From the NCBI GenBank assembly GCA_027186245.1, contig CP114482.1, forward strand, positions 11,489,209 through 11,553,208: a DNA stretch of 64,000 nt. Direction: 5' to 3'. Below, in pieces: positions 63,176 through 64,000 of the stretch. Source of the stretch: Coriaria nepalensis. Taxonomy: Eukaryota; Streptophyta; Magnoliopsida; Cucurbitales; Coriariaceae. The position numbers were made by a program, and so were the translations under genes. The notes below the pieces were generated by a model, which saw only the letters and a program-made list of their open reading frames with translations, was not told where the DNA came from and searched no databases. The stretch's first letter is position 1. The number at the start of each line of letters is the position of its first letter.

Positions 63176-64000
63176 CCATTGAAGGCAACTATGCATCTTT
63201 TTAGCCTTAAAATCATGTCATTGAGTCTCTTGTTGTCATCAAATCATTTGAAAGCAACTCGAACGAATTCTATTTTCGCTCTTTAAACGAGACTTTTGTG
63301 CATAAATTGCGATTGATCTATTCAAGTAAATTACCCATTGTTTAGCCATGAAATCATGTCACTGAGTCTCATCTAGTAATTAAATCACTTCAAAGCAATT
63401 CGAATGAAATCTATTTTCGCACTTGAACAACGACTTTCGTGCATAATTTGCAATGGATATTTTGAAGGCAACTATGCATTTTTATAGCCTTACAATCAGG
63501 TCATTGAGCCACTTTTAATCTATAAATTATATGAAATCTATTCAAACAAATTCTATTTTCGCATTTCAAACACAACTTTTGTGCAAAATATGCAATTGAT
63601 CTATTGAAGGAAATTATGCGTTTGTTTAGCCTTAGAATCATGTCATTGAGTCTTCTCTAGTCATTAAATCAATTCAAAGTAAGTCGAAAGAATTTCATTT
63701 TTTCGCACTTCAAACACGACTTACGTTCAGAACTTCCAATTCAACCATTGAAGGCAACTATGCATCTTTTTAGCCTTAAAATCATGTCATTGAGTCTCTT
63801 GTTGTCATCAAATCATTTGAAAGCAATTCGAACGAATTCTATATTCGCTCTTTAAACGAGACTTTTGTGCATAACTTGCGACTGATCTATTAAAGTAAAT
63901 TACCCATTCTTTAGCCTTGAAATCATGTCATTGTGTCTCTTCTAGTAATTAAATCATTTCAAAGCAATTCCAACGAAATCTATTTTCGCACTTGAAACAC

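Larger units (their letters stand above)
1..64000. repeat. AT-rich satellite array, about 142 bp monomers in a 569 bp tetramer
   Basis: The whole window is head-to-tail satellite DNA on one strand; I saw no inverted monomer, no inserted element and no unique sequence. Four monomer types (A, B, C, D) alternate and give a 569 bp period. Tracking the D-to-A junction gives 450 complete monomers and a 16-base partial C at the end. I counted 50 G+C in the first 142 bases (35%), and the rest looks similar. Monomer length, HOR structure and lack of genes fit eukaryotic centromeric or pericentromeric heterochromatin, but no binding of a centromere protein can be read from sequence. I do not recognise the family. 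Confidence 0.97.
60749..64000. repeat. Right-end tetramer field, rich in single-base indels
   Basis: A starts at 60856, 61425, 61995, 62564, 63132 and 63702, so intervals vary (568 to 570) because of one-base insertions and deletions. The window ends with A 63702-63843, B 63844-63984 and 16 bases of C. Two near-repeats (about 61.8-62.1 and 63.5-63.8 kb) share AATCTATAAATT, AGGAAATTATGCG and CCTTAGAATC. The array continues beyond the window; no edge is seen. Confidence 0.82.

Noticed and set aside
1..64000. CRISPR array
   Set aside because: Repeats are contiguous and all parts of the unit are themselves repeated. There are no unique spacers between short identical repeats, no leader and no cas genes.
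1..64000. LTR retrotransposon or other mobile element giving the long direct repeats
   Set aside because: The long repeats (2.3-3.4 kb and above) consist wholly of satellite tetramers. There is no coding region, primer-binding site, target-site duplication or terminal inverted repeat.
1..64000. Palindromes such as TTCGAA, ATGCAT and GAATTC as regulatory or origin elements
   Set aside because: They are short, expected in AT-rich sequence, and repeated only because the monomer is repeated. No long dyad or stem-loop was seen.
1..64000. tRNA, rRNA or small RNA gene hidden in the monomer (tRNA-derived satellite)
   Set aside because: I saw no A-box/B-box pair (a GGTTCRANTCC-like element is lacking), no cloverleaf and no rRNA-like sequence.

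Overview
The window is one uninterrupted block of AT-rich tandem satellite DNA from base 1 to base 64000. I find no protein gene, RNA gene, transposon, simple-sequence tract or unique sequence. An array of this kind (monomers near nucleosome length, head-to-tail in one orientation, several levels of higher-order repeat, many near-identical segments) indicates a eukaryotic centromeric, pericentromeric or other heterochromatic block. The species cannot be told from the sequence, and I do not recognise the satellite family. Frequent CG-to-TG/CA exchanges between copies hint at a genome with cytosine methylation.

Basic structure. Four related monomers, called here A (142 bp), B (141 bp), C (142 bp) and D (144 bp), follow one another as A-B-C-D and make a 569 bp tetramer. 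Base 1 is the first base of an A monomer. I followed the phase through the window by the D-to-A junction (a run of six T before CGC): the window holds 450 complete monomers plus 16 bases of a C monomer. The A-B-C-D order breaks at only four places, each a hybrid monomer: C/A at 2560, 26161 and 28720, and B/D at 34541. A fifth mosaic monomer, D/B/D at 40799, keeps the phase.

Layout. 1-5760: tetramer field with the first C/A hybrid and an A monomer lacking 11 bp. 5761-17140: a 2845 bp module (five tetramers) in four almost identical tandem copies. 17141-17935: transition. 17936-24716: a 3414 bp module (six tetramers) in two copies. 23602-26850 repeats 1-3250, and about 26866-34356 repeats about 706-8196; the two registers differ because a 2559 bp segment (18 monomers) is doubled at about 24.3-29.4 kb. 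34357-64000: a more diverged field with smaller duplications (2276 bp x2, 1138 bp x3, and paired segments at offsets 6258, 2276, 2845 and 3413) and all six single-base indels that I found.

Reading. Several unequal-exchange or segmental-amplification events of different age are stacked here. The left half (about 6-34 kb) looks recently homogenised; the right half looks older or less homogenised. The short reading frames of 66-98 codons are by-products of the repeat: they cross D-A(-B) boundaries and appear or vanish with single base changes. No gene system is present; what is unusual is the layered repeat architecture and its breakpoints.
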